A DNA stretch of 64,000 nucleotides. Source: Chrysopilus asiliformis (taxonomy: Eukaryota; Arthropoda; Insecta; Diptera; Rhagionidae). The notes beneath the pieces were generated by a model, which had not been told where the DNA came from, did no database searches, and saw nothing but the letters and a program-made list of their open reading frames with translations. Positions within the stretch are counted from its first letter, which is position 1. The number at the start of each line of letters is the position of its first letter. Of the stretch, positions 43,100 through 54,355 are shown one piece after another. The stretch spans positions 45,372,184-45,436,183 of the forward strand of contig OZ035961.1 of the NCBI GenBank assembly GCA_964034945.1, given 5' to 3'. The translations under genes and the position numbers were made by a program.

Positions 43100-43216
43100 T
43101 AAGTCAGCTTTTTCAGTTAAAGCTAATTGGAAAGTCTCTTTTAAATGTTAACATCCTTTACAATGTAAATAACTGTTAGAAAGAGTTGAAGTGAATTTTA
43201 GAACAGGCTCTAAGTT
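43100..43216. other. No firm feature
   Basis: Short transition between the LINE relic and the nested element stack; nothing recognised. Confidence 0.4.
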
Positions 43217-43515
43217 CAGATTGGTTGAAATAGTCCGCCTAAATAGGACGGATGAAATATTGCTCGTGTTCAGATTGAGACTATTTGAACCAGCAGCTGT
43301 GAGCAATCAGACTGGCGTGAAACATTTGGGAAACGGAACATTTCTAAAGAATTGCAAGTAATACGTGGGTGCCTATTGCTCTGCGACGTGTTGCATCGAA
43401 GACGACCGAAACAATAATGATAATGGAACACATTAATGCCCGGTTTTTCAGTGAAAGTTTAAACTTTAGTTTAGTTAAACTCACAATGAAGTTTAAACCA
43501 AAGTTTAAACTTCTG

Positions 43516-44182
43516 CAGCCTTATTAATAAAAAATCCCTAACACGGAGATAACTCATGTGCTAACTAACTCCGAGATAGCAAACTTATCCATTAGATAAC
43601 TATTCTTATTAATAAAAAAATTTCCTCCATATAATAGCTAACTTGTATTTTATTTAAAAATTTCGCTGGAATACGGCAACCCTTGTGCCGAATTGTACCA
43701 AAAAATACGAAAATCTTTTACATTTAAGTCAAATTTTGGTTTTTTAAATCCGTTTCCTTGGAGACGATATTAAAATAAGTCATATTTTGGTTTTTTAAAT
43801 CCGTTTCCTTGGAGACAATATTAAAATAGGAGTGAAATTAATGTTTTTATTTTAATTGTGATTCACTGCAAAGTAATTAAAAGTGGAAAATTTAAAAATT
43901 GAAGGAAAGCGATCAGAAAATTGGTGTTCAAGTGATAAGGTAATATAATATAACAACATAAATTGCATTTTTTTAATGGTTCATAGCTTCTTCCAGTCTT
44001 TTTTGCAAGAGTTATGCGCCGTCAAGAGTTATCAACTCCTTAACTCGAGGAAATCGGTATGTTAGCTAACACAAAGTTAACTAACGTCAGTTAACTCTTA
44101 AAATTTTTTATTAATAAGAATTTCGAGTTATCCACTGCGTAAACCATTGATAAAAATTAACTAACGTTTATTAATAAGGCTG
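43516..44182. mobile_element. Inner element: CAGCCTTATTAATAA ends
   Basis: Left CAGCCTTATTAATAA and its perfect complement on the right, bordered by CTG on both sides (possible 3-bp duplication). GTTAGCTAAC / GAGTTAACTC type motifs and a second CTTATTAATAA pair lie inside. No coding sequence. Confidence 0.75.
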
Positions 44183-44392
44183 CTGGTGTTTTTCAAGCAA
44201 ACGGAATTGAACGTTTTATTAAACTAAAATTTAAACTTTTTTGTCAATTTTGCAGTCTACTATACAAGTAAAATATATTGAAATGTCAAATTTTTCAGTC
44301 ATAAAATCATTGATGTATTTGTCTAGTTATCACTTTCGTAATATTTGTTTACGCATTAATTATAAAATTCTATAAAAAATAAAACAATTTTA

Positions 44393-44510
44393 ATTTCGGT
44401 TATTATTTCGGTTGTTATTTCGGTTGTTATTTTGGTTGTGATTTCGGTTGTTATTTCGGATGCTATTTCGGTTGTGATTTCGGTTGTTATTTCGGTTGTA
44501 ATTGTGTTTC
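44393..44510 (+). repeat. 12-bp minisatellite, about nine units
   Basis: TTTCGGTTGTTA repeats with small changes (GTGA, GATG). It lies in the middle element; the asparagine/arginine-rich minus frame at 44390-44647 is its translation. Confidence 0.9.
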
Positions 44511-44955
44511 AAGTATGTAAAAAAAATATAGTGAAATTGTGGAGAGCAAAAAAAAGTGATGCAGTCCATTTTTATGTGTTTTATTCTTCGTGGATCTACA
44601 AATGACAAAAAAGTTTTGAAAAAACGGCAGTTTAAACCCTCATCCATGGCCGTTTAAGTTAAACTCCGTTTAAACTTTTGGTTTGAGATAAACTGTCATT
44701 GAAAAACACAATTTCGTGTTAAACGGCAGTTTAAACTTTATCGCCTGTTAAACGGAGTTTAAACTTTCACTGAAATACCGGACATAAGTGTGGCAGCCAA
44801 CCAATCAGAGCACGACAGGTGGAACTCTGAGAACGGAAATTTTAGTTTTGAGGATGATTTTCCTATCAGCAGTCCCACTTCCGCACCTTGCCCTAATGTT
44901 GCCAGTTTCTGTCCTATTTAGGCGGACTATTTCAACAAATGTGAACAGGCGATTT

Positions 44956-44999
44956 TTTGTGCAAAATTTCAAATCTCTAGCTCAATAAAACGGTTTTAT
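44956..44999 (-). mobile_element. HINE-type core fragment
   Basis: GCAAAATTTCAAATCTCTAG then CTCAATA is the inverse of the conserved GAGCTAGAGACTTGAAAT core of HINE-A/B. Only about 40 bases remain, next to the right end of the outer nest element. Confidence 0.5.
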
Positions 45000-45857
45000 T
45001 ATAAATAACAAATTTTTTAACTTCAAATAATTTTTAAAGCAACCTAATACTGAGTATTCTCCCTATATTAAAGAGATTCCTAAAAACTTCATACATTGAT
45101 ATACCGGCAATGCTTTCAAGTGGCTGGCGTACGGGTCTGTTGGCTTCAGAAGAGACTGGAAAAATTATTAGAAAAGGTTAGTGCTTCAGACTGTTGCTCT
45201 ATAATATTTCACATTAAGTACCTATGCTCATGAAAATTATTGGGCGGAACGGTCTTTCAAGTAGAATTATAAATTTTAATGGAATCTAATCGGTATACAA
45301 ACAAATTTACTTACTTTTTGCGCTTATAGGTTCAATTAAAAAATATTAGGTAAATTATCAGAAGTAAAAATAAATTGTAGTAATTTGCAGAAAGAAAATA
45401 TTTTGTTTGTTTTAGCGATTTTCATTAATGCAGGAAATATTTATTCATATCTAGGGCGTAAAACAAAAAAAACATCAATATTACATAATTAATGTTTTAA
45501 AACATTCAAAGATAATGAAAATAATTTTATTGTTTAAATTGATACACGTTTTATTTTACAACGCGACTAGACAGAAAATATTTGGAGCGTGAAAAAAACT
45601 TTTTCAAATTCAATGCGAGCTAGACGTGATTTTTTTATGTGTAGTGATGTATGTAGGGAGAAAAATGTCAATTGATTAATAAATCGCATTTGTTGTCGGA
45701 AAAATAATTTTGATTCTCAAAATAAAGACCAGTTAAACCATAAACTACTGAAAGCCATCAGATATTTTTAAAAAAATCTTTGAATTTTATTAGACATTTG
45801 AGAAAACATCAACAGAAATAACACCGATCGACATGATTTTGGTTGTTTTTAATCTAA
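45000..45857. other. AT-rich sequence, nothing recognised
   Basis: No matched repeat, no domain-bearing frame. Confidence 0.4.
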
Positions 45858-45859
45858 TA

Positions 45860-46124
45860 CAGGTAGGTATCCCTCGAGTTACGCGATTAATTGGTTCCGC
45901 GCAAGTCGAAACTGCGTAAGTGGAGACTCAGGATTAGAGCAAAACAATACATACCTATTATCATTTTTATATAAAAGCATTCATTTATAATTACAATATT
46001 TTCTTTTTAAATAAAAATTGCTCTAAAACCGTCCCGCGTAACTCGAGCACTGCCGCAATTTTTTTCCGCGTAACTCGAAGCTCGCGTAACTCATGTACCG
46101 CGTAACTCGAGGGATACCTGTCTG
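45860..46124. mobile_element. pogo/Tigger-like MITE
   Basis: The ends are CAGGTAGGTATCCCTCGAGT and (inverse) CAGACAGGTATCCCTCGAGT, both continuing TACGCG, with TA on both outer sides. CAG termini with TA duplication are the pogo/Tigger form. CGCGTAACTCGA recurs five times inside. 265 bp, no coding sequence. Confidence 0.8.
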
Positions 46125-46126
46125 TA

Positions 46127-46584
46127 CACCCCGACTATTTCTTTGCACGGTAGATACGTTGCTTAGAAATTTGTGTAAAGAAACCGTGTAAAAACCAGAA
46201 GTTTCCTATAATAAAATTAGGAATACGTTTCATGTTATCCGAAACCGTATAAGATGGAATAAAAAACTATTTTTAAAAACCGTGTAAAACTGCTGATAAG
46301 CTACGGATGATAGATGCATACATATGAAATTTTATTGGGCAATAACACTTAAAATCCATACATAATTCATAGTTAACCAAAACCAAAATTAAAAATACAA
46401 AGAAAACACCAAATTAAAAATTAATGGTGTCACAATAGGGATTTCACCCTGTAAATGGCAAAAAAAGGCACAATTTTGAGAGAATTTAATTTTTTTTAAT
46501 AAATGATTTATTACAATTATGTATGGAATAAAATGTCACCCAAATGTTCTCTGGCGACAGACCTTAACCCATTGTCTTCTTTTC
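46127..46584. other. No firm feature; ACCGTGTAAAA repeated
   Basis: AACCGTGTAAAA occurs near 46184 and 46278, and ACCGTATAAGA near 46247. Possibly a decayed mariner-like element, but ends are not paired. Confidence 0.3.
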
Positions 46585-46860
46585 TTAGACATTTTTATGT
46601 TTTTGATTCGCTCGCGAATGAATTGAACCCGATTTTTAGCAGTTTAATTCGTTCGCTAGCGAATCGACACATCTTTTAACTCAACTTTTCGATTCGCGAA
46701 TGGAAAATAATCGAAGAGAATCATTCTTTTTGATTTTTCTACGTTTCCTTTTTGTAGAGCAAAATTGCAGTATTTGTTTATCCGCTTGTTACTTTTAGAT
46801 CTTATAAATTTCTCCGCCCCTCACCCTAACCATCAAACCCCCAATTTTACCCTATCCCCT
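46585..46860 (+). repeat. REP-E, copy 2
   Basis: TTCGCTCGCGAATGAATTGA, GATTTTTAGCAGTTTAATTC, CGATTCGCGAATGGAAAA and GAATCATTCTTTTTGAT follow copy 1 at 411, including the C-rich end (CCCCCAATTTTACCC). Confidence 0.7.
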
Positions 46861-47020
46861 TCCTTTAAGATTTCTTAATGCCAGAATCGAAGTCAGCGAC
46901 CCCAAAAACCCTCAGATGAGATTTTTTCCAGAAAATTCTAGGAAAAGGATAATCGTTATCCTTATAGGACCTTTCCTTGTACTTACAAAGACGAGGATAA
47001 ATGCAAGATAAAATTGTCAA
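46861..47020 (-). mobile_element. GTCY-D fragment, copy C (inverse)
   Basis: AATGCCAGAATCGAAGTCAG, GCGACCCCAAAAACCC, CAGATGAGATTTTTTCC and CCTTATAGGACCTTTCCTTG are the inverse of 16690-16810. Confidence 0.7.
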
Positions 47021-48169
47021 CAAACAGGATTTATCTACGGTATGTTCGTTAAAAACATTGTACAAAGCGATAATTGCTGATAATTATTTTCTTACGTATT
47101 TACAGATTATACGCATTTCAACTACGACAACTGGAATTACATACTTGGAAAACACTTAATTGACATTCCATAGCCGCTTATAGTGTAAAATTGTCAAACA
47201 AGTCAAGTTTTATTTTGACATTCGTCAGAAAATCTTGGAAAATTATTTTTCGTTCATTTTTTTCTACTTTTCTTTATTTTTTTCATTTCAATTTGCAATA
47301 ATTGCCATGGAAGTTGTAATTTACTCTTTCGTATGGATTTACTTAATTTCTGTTTTATCTGCGAATTAAATGGATTTCATAACTATAAATCTTTTAGTTG
47401 TAAAGAGTCACGGCGCGGCGGTCATGAACTTTGGAACTCGATTTTCCGTTAAAATTGTCGGTTTTTTCCAAATTACTTTTATGTAACAATCTTGGATTAT
47501 TTCTTTGATTTTCTTTATAATGTAATATCTTGTATTGTGAAAAACGTGCAAACCTTCTCCAAATATGTAATGACTGACAAACAGTTATATGTAAGTAGTG
47601 TAAATACCACTAAATTGTTCATACTTTTTTCATATGGTCCGCAACGTTAGCTGTTTAAATAACACTAATATTAAATCTTAATATAACATAGCCAACAAAG
47701 CTCTAAAAAACTTCTAGCATAATGATTTAAGAAACTAGAAAACTTCTAGCATAATAATTTAAGAAAAATTCACGTAATGATGGGGTTTGTATTGTGTTAC
47801 AATGTAATTTTCTTAATATCAGGAACTTAAATATGTAAGACCTTCAATAATATTATAGGGAGGATTTTCCGAACGAAAAAGTTTTTGAGTATCAAATTGG
47901 TTACTAGAAAAATATAACGAAATTAGAAAGTATTTAGATGTGTTATTTTCTAATGGCGGGGTTCACGAAACTTTTAGTTGCCGCTAAATCGAGTTAGCAA
48001 GGTCATTTTGCTTGATAATAATAAATATTGGAAACTATTTTGTTTACTGTTGGAAATCAGAGATTTATGTTTAATGTCAAATTTTTTAAATTTTCTGAAT
48101 TAATTATTGCGCATTATATGTAAAAATGTTATTAAATCAATATACACTTAAAAACATAATAAAGCTGAT
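47021..48169. other. AT-rich sequence; one small shared block
   Basis: At 47954-48015 GTTCACGAAACTTTTAGTTG and GCTAAATCGAGTTAGC resemble 63057-63110. Otherwise nothing was recognised. Confidence 0.4.
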
Positions 48170-49445
48170 TCAAGTAAACTTTTTGACAAGTCAACTCCTG
48201 ACCTGTAGCAGACGGAGTTATCCATTATATGACATTACATCAGTGATGCTATATCGAGGGGAATTCCCCTTTTTGCGGGGAATTTGACCGTAAAAATTGT
48301 TAAAAGGGGAAAAGGGGAAAACGCTTCAAAACGAGGGGAAACGATTTACAACGAGGGGAAAATCTTCGCCTTTCAACTAAATCCGAAATACTTTTAAAAA
48401 ATTACGGAAAAGTAAAAATACAAATAAATAAAAACAATTACAGTCCAATTCCTAGCTTAGGCAAAGGTAAAGAGTGAAGGAAATGCCCTTATTTATGCAT
48501 TTGCCACTTTATAATGATCTTATTGCAATTGTAAAGTACACCCCAATCTTTTAAACGAAAGCACTTTAAAATGGCTTTGGAATGTACGTTTAACCGATTT
48601 TTCAGTGTACTTTTTAACCGCTTTGAAGAAAGCACATTAAAAAGTACATTTTATCATCTTATTCAGAGTAATTACTTTAAAAGATTTTGATGGAAAGTAG
48701 TTTCCATGAAAGTTCATTGACACATATTTTTTGTTCGTTTTTCGGATTTTTAAAATATATTTCAATAGAAATATTTTAAATTGCAAATCAGCAGAAGTGA
48801 TTTGTTTAAATTATGTAAAAATCAATTAAATCAGTAATTTGTTAATCATCTTTAAAATTTGGCTTAATGTACTAATTTCGACCAATATTCACCAGAAGAA
48901 AAATCGAGTTCGCGACTTGATTTCGTTTTTTTTCCATTTTTTGATATTTTTATGTTTTTTTAATTCAAAATATGGAAATAATTTTTACCGAATTTAAGGA
49001 GGACAGGATCATTTTAAGCTCAAAAGCAAAGAAACTACCTTAATTTATACATTTGTGACTTGCTTTGATTATTATCCAATTGTGAATCCCGGCTTCTTTT
49101 CATATCTTATTTGACGTTTGGTTGGAAACCCGTGACGTTGTTATACAATTACCGAGTATTTTGTTAAAGCTTTCCAAAATATAAAATTATTTCCTAATTT
49201 GTGCTTTTTTCTCTTAAAAGTCTTTAACATGAGTCCAGAGGACAATAATTTTTGGTTTCAATAAATGAATTCTTTATTTAAAATTCGTTGTTTTTATAGG
49301 GGAAAAACGAGGGGAATTTCGTCATTGAAAAAGGGGAAAAAGGGGGATTTCGTCATTTGGAAAGGGGAATTTCACTAAAGGTACATAGCATCACTGCATT
49401 ACATCCTCAAAATACCTATCTCAAATCAATCCGAACAGCTCCGTA
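48170..49445 (-). mobile_element. CACTCAGAAAAATG-family MITE, split by a hAT element
   Basis: 48176-48240 (CTTTTTGACAAGTCAACTCC, GACGGAGTTATCC) and 49397-49440 (CATTACATCCTCAAAATACC, TATCTCAAATCAATCC) are the inverse of consecutive parts of the MITE right half at 23490-23580. The copy was cut at CATTACAT by the element at 48241. Confidence 0.7.
48241..49396. mobile_element. hAT-like non-autonomous element
   Basis: An exact 8-bp duplication, CATTACAT, at 48233-48240 and 49397-49404 brackets perfect 12-bp ends CAGTGATGCTAT. CAGTG termini with 8-bp duplications are diagnostic of hAT. Subterminal AGGGGAA / GAGGGGAAA repeats occur on both sides. Its paralogous empty site is preserved at about 23525-23550. 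AT-rich interior without coding sequence. Confidence 0.9.
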
Positions 49446-49627
49446 CGCTCTTTTTACTTTCCTCTCCTATAGAAGGAAAGTATTGTATCGGAGACCGACT
49501 GGAGAACGAAATCCATATCAGGCACAAAGATGTCCGGAGAATGTTCGTGCATGTGGCTGTCGATTTGTTCGTTGTATCTTAAATAACTTTTACTCATATC
49601 TAGTTTTACAAAAATCGTGGTTTTCTA

Positions 49628-50654
49628 CACAGAAAAAAATAATGTCGTATTATTTACAAAATGGGTTTTGTTAAGCCTAACAAAAAAAAATTCGTAAATA
49701 TTACTGAAGTTTTGTATATACTACGAAAAAATTAACGAAAATTTTTTCGTATAGTTACTAAAATTTGTTAATATTACGAAGTACATTTTGTCAAATCTGA
49801 TTTGCATCATGGCGTCAACGATACACAAGCTTTTCTATTAGTGGTCTCATTAGCCGCTGTAAGCATCCAATTCCCTGCTGTTAATGTTTGGATGCCTGCA
49901 GCAGGTAATTAGACTACTAGTAGAACTGCGCCACACTTGTGCATGACGAAAAAATGGCGACGATTTTGTTAGTCGATTCGCCAGTTCTAAAAACTCGATT
50001 TTAAAGCGATTCCAATAATTTTTCATAAAACTGATGCAAAAAATCAGTTTTTGGAAAGCATTTCTTAGTTTAGACATTAGTTGGAATGCTTTTCTGAAAT
50101 ATTTTTTATGCCAATTTTTTTCAGATTTCGATAATTTTTTCCCATTTTCGAAAAATACTAAACGGGAATAGTATTTTTTCGAGGAAACACAACAACATTC
50201 GCCGAAAGAATTCATTCGTTCGAAGTTTTTGTAAGAAAAATCATTCAAAATATCACATTTCCGTCATAAAACATTTCCTCCATACGAATATGTATTCAAT
50301 ATAGAAACTATCAGAAACAAACACGCATCTCTTAATTTTTGAAGTCATCACACTAAAACAATTTCCGCTCGTTAGTTGCATATATTAAATTCTATGAACA
50401 CACACTAAGCAAGAAACAGAAAGAGATTCCATATCAACAAGAGAGATTTGTTTTTGTAATATTTACAAAATATTTGTAATATTTACAAAATATTTGTAAT
50501 ATTTACAAAATATTTGCGAAAACGAAATACAAAAACTTAACAAAATTGACATCGTACCATCAACAAAATATGTTGTCGGCCCATGGGGGACAAATGGTTT
50601 CGTTATATTAACAAACGTTTTCGTAATATTTACATACATTTTATTTTCTGTGTA
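49628..50654. mobile_element. TA-flanked element with CACAGAAAA ends
   Basis: CACAGAAAAAAATAATG at the left and inverse CACAGAAAATAAAATG at the right are bordered by TA. HINE-C copy A shows the intact TTTCCTATCAACTTTTGG with a single TA, proving the insertion and its 1,027-bp length. CGTAATATTTAC motifs recur. The 132-codon minus frame (49850-50248) has no recognisable domain, though its C/H content is noticeable; a related stretch occurs near 11340-11420. Confidence 0.88.
50456..50515 (+). repeat. Three tandem copies of a 20-bp unit
   Basis: GTAATATTTACAAAATATTT is repeated three times inside the CACAGAAAA element; the unit is itself nearly palindromic. Confidence 0.95.
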
Positions 50655-51180
50655 TCAACTTTTGGAAACATAACGGTAGCTATAACGGATCGCTCCCATA
50701 CAACTTTTCTTTTAAATACAATTTCTTGAAAATTTCTCGAAATCTATGCACTCTTGGGGAAAAAATAATACAACAAGATTTAGGGAGATGTCATACTGGC
50801 CAATCAGCTGATCCCGACATCAAGTCGCGCAGCTGCAGGAACTGATTCGATCAGTTGACGTGGCACACTGAACTGGAATAAGTTGACCTCAAACGTCAAA
50901 ATGTCGGACTCGGAGGAAGAACTTCTCCTTATTTCTCTGCTAAAAAACGGAATCTGTGCAATTGTACAAGCATCTACCTTTTCCTACAGCTTGTACGATT
51001 CCTGTGTTTAATTTTTCCTATTCGATGGACATCGTATTTATTTAGTCTTGTTCAAAAGTTTATTAGTTAAACAGATTTGTCAAAATTTTATGATGTCCCC
51101 AACTAGTAATTATTTTAAAGTCCACATTATATGAAGTAGAGAGCCTATAACTTAGAGAGTGGCCATGCTATCTTAATAGA

Positions 51181-52555
51181 GGATTGGGTACGAAATCCCG
51201 TTTTTTATAATCTCGTATTTAAAATCCTGTTTTCCAAAATCCCGTTTTTAAAAATACCGTGTAAAAAAATCCCGTTTTCTAAAATACCATTTTTCAGAAT
51301 CCCGTTTTTTAAAATTCCGTTTTAAAAGGCAAAAATTACTTTCATTAATCAGGCGCCTGATTAATGAAAGTAATTTTTGCCTTTTAAAACGACATTGATA
51401 AAAGGTTTGAATGAGGTTACTAACTACAATTCCAAAATACCGCAATGAACTTCCCAAAACAATTGTTTATTATATTGACATTTTTCGGAGAAAAAACAAC
51501 CCAAATAGCATCGAAAGGCACGGGCACATGAGATTTGTTCTTTGCGACTTTAAAATGCTGCAATTTACGCAATCGGGACTAAAAATTTACACCTTTAATT
51601 CACATCTGCGTACAAGAAGCGTAAGAAGTGACGAGCACGACGCACTGATTAATAATGCGTCTGCAAAGCCACAATTGCTATAGTGGGGAAATTGGTGATC
51701 GGTTCATCTTTGGGGCAACATTCGCTTCATGAAAATCCTGCAGCGATAGAGCAGCGTTTTATGGTATTCGGGTCGAAACAGTGATTAGCTGTGGAGCCTA
51801 AATGTCGGTTTAATTTTGAAGAAGCGTGTGATGGAAAAAGTGTCGACACTGTTGCCCTTAGAGTTACCTCAAAGCCCCCGGTTTGCAAACAAAAGAAAAA
51901 AAGTTGATGCCTTCAGCCCCCATATTCAACATTGACATTTGATGCAAAGGATTTCGCTTCGAGAATTAAATTTCTTATTTCAGGCTAATAACTGAAGGAA
52001 ATTGTATAAAAGATGGATAGGAGACATTTTTGAAACACCACAATTTGATTGGCATCAAAATTTCATTGCAAAAGAAAAAATAAATTTAACCGGTAGAATA
52101 AAATTAAAGATTTTTTTCGTTAAAAACTAAATAATTTGATGGCCCATTAAAATCTGTTTAAATTTCAGATCCAATATTGTCGAAAATTTTTAATTGCAAC
52201 TAAAATCACGACATGCAATCGGAAGAAAAGTCCATTATAAAATAATACCCCACAAAGTCTCCATGAATTTATCGCCAAAAATAGATTTTCTTAAAAATAT
52301 TGCTTACAATATAGCTTTAAATTAGTTTGTTTATAATCTTAAAATTTATATACAATAAATAACTGATTAAATATTGTAAAATTTTTATTTGTTTTATTTT
52401 TTTGAATGACCTAAAAAATCCCGTTTCTCTCATTTTCCACGGGATACACTAAAAACGGGATTTTGAAAAACGAGATTTAAAAAAACCGGATTTTTAAAAA
52501 AAAACGGGATTTTGATAAAATGGGATTTTTAAAAACAGGATATCGTATCGATCCC
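51181..52555. mobile_element. Element with arrays of AAATCCCGTTTT at its ends
   Basis: CTTAATAGA is duplicated exactly on both sides (51172-51180, 52556-52564). The ends are GGATTGGGTACGAAATCCCG and (inverse) GGGATCGATACGATATCCTG. Each end carries six or more degenerate copies of AAATCCCGTTTT in the matching orientation. The 8-9-bp duplication suggests hAT. The 90-codon frame (51411-51683) is not recognised. Confidence 0.8.
51318..51391. repeat. Perfect 74-bp palindrome
   Basis: Arms of 37 bases without spacer (centre AGGC|GCCT at 51354/51355) mirror exactly, starting CGTTTTAAAAGGCAAAAATT. Confidence 0.95.
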
Positions 52556-52906
52556 CTTAATAGACTGTGCTACTGATGACAAATATTACCACCAGACGAA
52601 AAAAATATTGAAAATTATCATTTTATTGTATTTAATCTAACAAAAATGATATAGAAACTACCCGACATGTTCCTGATATCAGCTACATTTAGGTCAGTTC
52701 AAAAAAGTCAGCTTTGTGTCCCAGACATGCAGCTGCACATTTTTTGCAGTGTGCCGTGCGCTATTGGATTACATGTGCAACTGATGTCGGGGTCAGTCAG
52801 CTGCAGCAGCTGATTGCCAGTCTGACATCTCGCTAACGGTTCTCAACATATTTCAAAAAAATTAAGTCTTTTGAAAATCTCGTAAACTATGAACTTTTAT
52901 TTTAAA

Positions 52907-53156
52907 AACATAACAAAAGCTATAATTGCCTAATGATCCATTTTTGCCCATTAACGAACTTAGCCTCGCGTAAAATGCGGATCTGCGTAAAATTTCAAAT
53001 CTGTAGTTCAATCCGGACAGACGGACATGCAAAAATTTGTTATTTTTATCATTCTAAACACACTGGTGTAATTCATTTTTGTGTGTGATGACGGAATCTT
53101 GGCGTTACATACGGTAAGGCAAAGTTAATATACCATTTGGTTTCACCATACAGGTA
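52907..53156 (-). mobile_element. HINE-A repeat (inverse), internally deleted
   Basis: Begins AACATAACAAAAGCTATAAT, TGCC, jumps to TTTTTGCCCATTAACGAACT and the AATTTCAAATCTGTAGTTCA core. It has a very short GGACAGACGGACA tract and ends TTTGGTTTCACCATACAGGTA. About half the element, including the CCATACGGGT block, is missing. Confidence 0.8.
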
Positions 53157-53287
53157 TTGAAAATGCATATATCCAAATTTATAGGAAATAAAATTTCTTG
53201 CATTTTTTCCTCTCACGGTTTTTACGTATATTTAACGGTTCTTGAGATGTTTGAAAAAACTTAATTTTTTACATATTTCCTAACGCA

Positions 53288-53380
53288 AATTGAGTGGACT
53301 TGAATCACAGCGTGCCACAGTCGGAAATCGAACCACCGACCAAGTGCTTTACTACTTGGACTACTCTGCAATTTTTAAAT
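53288..53380 (-). mobile_element. tRNA-derived SINE head
   Basis: The minus strand reads GCAGAGTAGTCCAAGTAGTA, AAGCACTTGG, then GGTGGTTCGATTTCCGACTG with the B box GGTTCGATTTC. The A box is degenerate (AGTAGTCCAAGTAG). It lies at the end of HINE-C copy D. A SINE head, not a functional tRNA. Confidence 0.5.
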
Positions 53381-53771
53381 TTCTCAAGCCACATGTTGAC
53401 ACATTTTTACATTTCCTAAAACATGTGAAATTTGAAGCGAATCGGTCTTCCAGTTCTCTTTATGTAGTGTTGTTTTTTATTATTTTATTGCCTCCCCCAG
53501 CACCACCCCGAGGGGAAAATGTTGAAAAGATCCGCGCAGTTCTGAAAGTAACATCATTCCGCATGTGTTTTCGATGCGTGGAATAGGAGATATTCGAGAA
53601 CAAGTCACGTTGGCCCAGAGTAATCTCAACCCCGGGCTAACTTTGAATCAAGCAAAAAAATAATTCTTTGATTTGCGACATCAACAAATATCTATGGTTG
53701 TTTGTGATACTACTAAAGGATTAAGAGCTGTAAATTATAAAAAAATGTTAACTTGAAATATTCAATTTACT
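53381..53771. other. No firm feature
   Basis: The 98-codon frame at 53290-53586 includes the SINE and a CCTCCCCCAGCACCACCCCG patch; no domain is seen. Confidence 0.35.
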
Positions 53772-53774
53772 TTA

Positions 53775-54352
53775 TACTAAGTTCACACCGACGCAAAATC
53801 ACGTAATTTTGAACATTTTCGTAATTTTGAACGAAATCTTCCTCGAAATCACGAGATTTCCAGTACATTAGCCTGTTTTCAAAATCACTAAAAGTATGTA
53901 ATTTCCACAAAATTAGGAACGAAATCAAGCAAAAACAATGAATACAACCCTGCATCACTTATTCAGCTCTCTTTAGTACATCAGTTTTGACATTTGTGCT
54001 GGATTGGAAAGACGGAAATATAAGAAAAAGAAGCCGTGTTCCACACGCGAAAAGGATATATTAGTAAACAACCTACACGGGCCAAAAAAAATGGACCTGT
54101 TTTTGATGCGATGGAAAATAATTGTTTATTTTCATTACAGATAATTTCCATTTTCTTCTAAAGTGTCTAATTCTATTTGCACATATTTCATCGATGTTTT
54201 GAATTATATTATTCATCATATTACTAAAGTTCATAGCAATCCTGTAGTTGAAATGTCAAGCAAAATTACCTTAACCTCTGTGGTAACACTTTGGTTTAAG
54301 ATCTAAATCATTTCGCAAAATTACGTGATTTTGCGTCAGTGTGAACTTAGTA
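53775..54352. mobile_element. Harbinger-like MITE with TACTAAGTTCACAC ends
   Basis: TACTAAGTTCACACCGACGC and inverse TACTAAGTTCACACTGACGC continue through AAAATCACGTAATTTTG, TIRs of about 37 bp with one mismatch. TTA flanks both sides. Subterminal AAATCACG / CGTAATTTTG repeats are present. 578 bp. The frame at 53767-53958 is a by-product. Confidence 0.88.
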
Positions 54353-54355
54353 TTA

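Larger units (their letters stand above)
43439..44781. mobile_element. Middle element: CCGGTTTTTCAGTGAAAG ends
   Basis: The left CCGGTTTTTCAGTGAAAG and inverse right CCGGTATTTCAGTGAAAG both continue TTTAAACT. ACATTAATG and ACATAAGTG flank it, an imperfect 8-9-bp duplication. AGTTTAAACTT and its variants recur at both ends as subterminal repeats. hAT-like by duplication length, but not certain. Confidence 0.75.
43217..44942. mobile_element. Outer element of a three-level nest
   Basis: Left TTGAAATAGTCCGCCTAAAT and its perfect complement at 44915-44934 are inverted ends of about 27 bp; GGAC follows inside on both sides. A second, weaker copy of the end (CAGATTGAGACTATTTGAAC) occurs near 43272. 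The exact terminus and TSD are uncertain because GTTCAG and CTGAAC-like sequence surrounds the ends. Native sequence is about 380 bases. Confidence 0.75.
50783..52833. mobile_element. TA-flanked element with GAGATGTCA ends, itself invaded
   Basis: Left GGGAGATGTCATACTGGC and inverse right GCGAGATGTCAGACTGGC both continue to ATCAGCTG, with TA on both sides. CAGCTGCAG-type motifs lie at both ends. The middle is occupied by the element at 51181-52555, leaving about 670 native bases. Confidence 0.78.
49455..53282 (+). mobile_element. HINE-C repeat, copy D, torn apart by insertions
   Basis: The pieces are 49455-49627 (CCTCTCCTATAGAAGGAAAG onward), 50655-50782 (ATCAACTTTTGGAAACATAA), 52834-52906 (TAACGGTTCTCAACATATTT) and 53157-53282 (AATAAAATTTCTTGCATTTT). 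Together they follow copy A in order. The interruptions are 49628-50654, 50783-52833 and the HINE-A copy at 52907. Confidence 0.8.

Noticed and set aside
44390..44647. N/R-rich 85-codon minus frame
   Set aside because: It comes from the 12-bp TTTCGGTTGTTA minisatellite.
49850..50248. 132-codon minus frame within the CACAGAAAA element
   Set aside because: No transposase block is visible; a diverged relative near 11340 does not keep the frame open.
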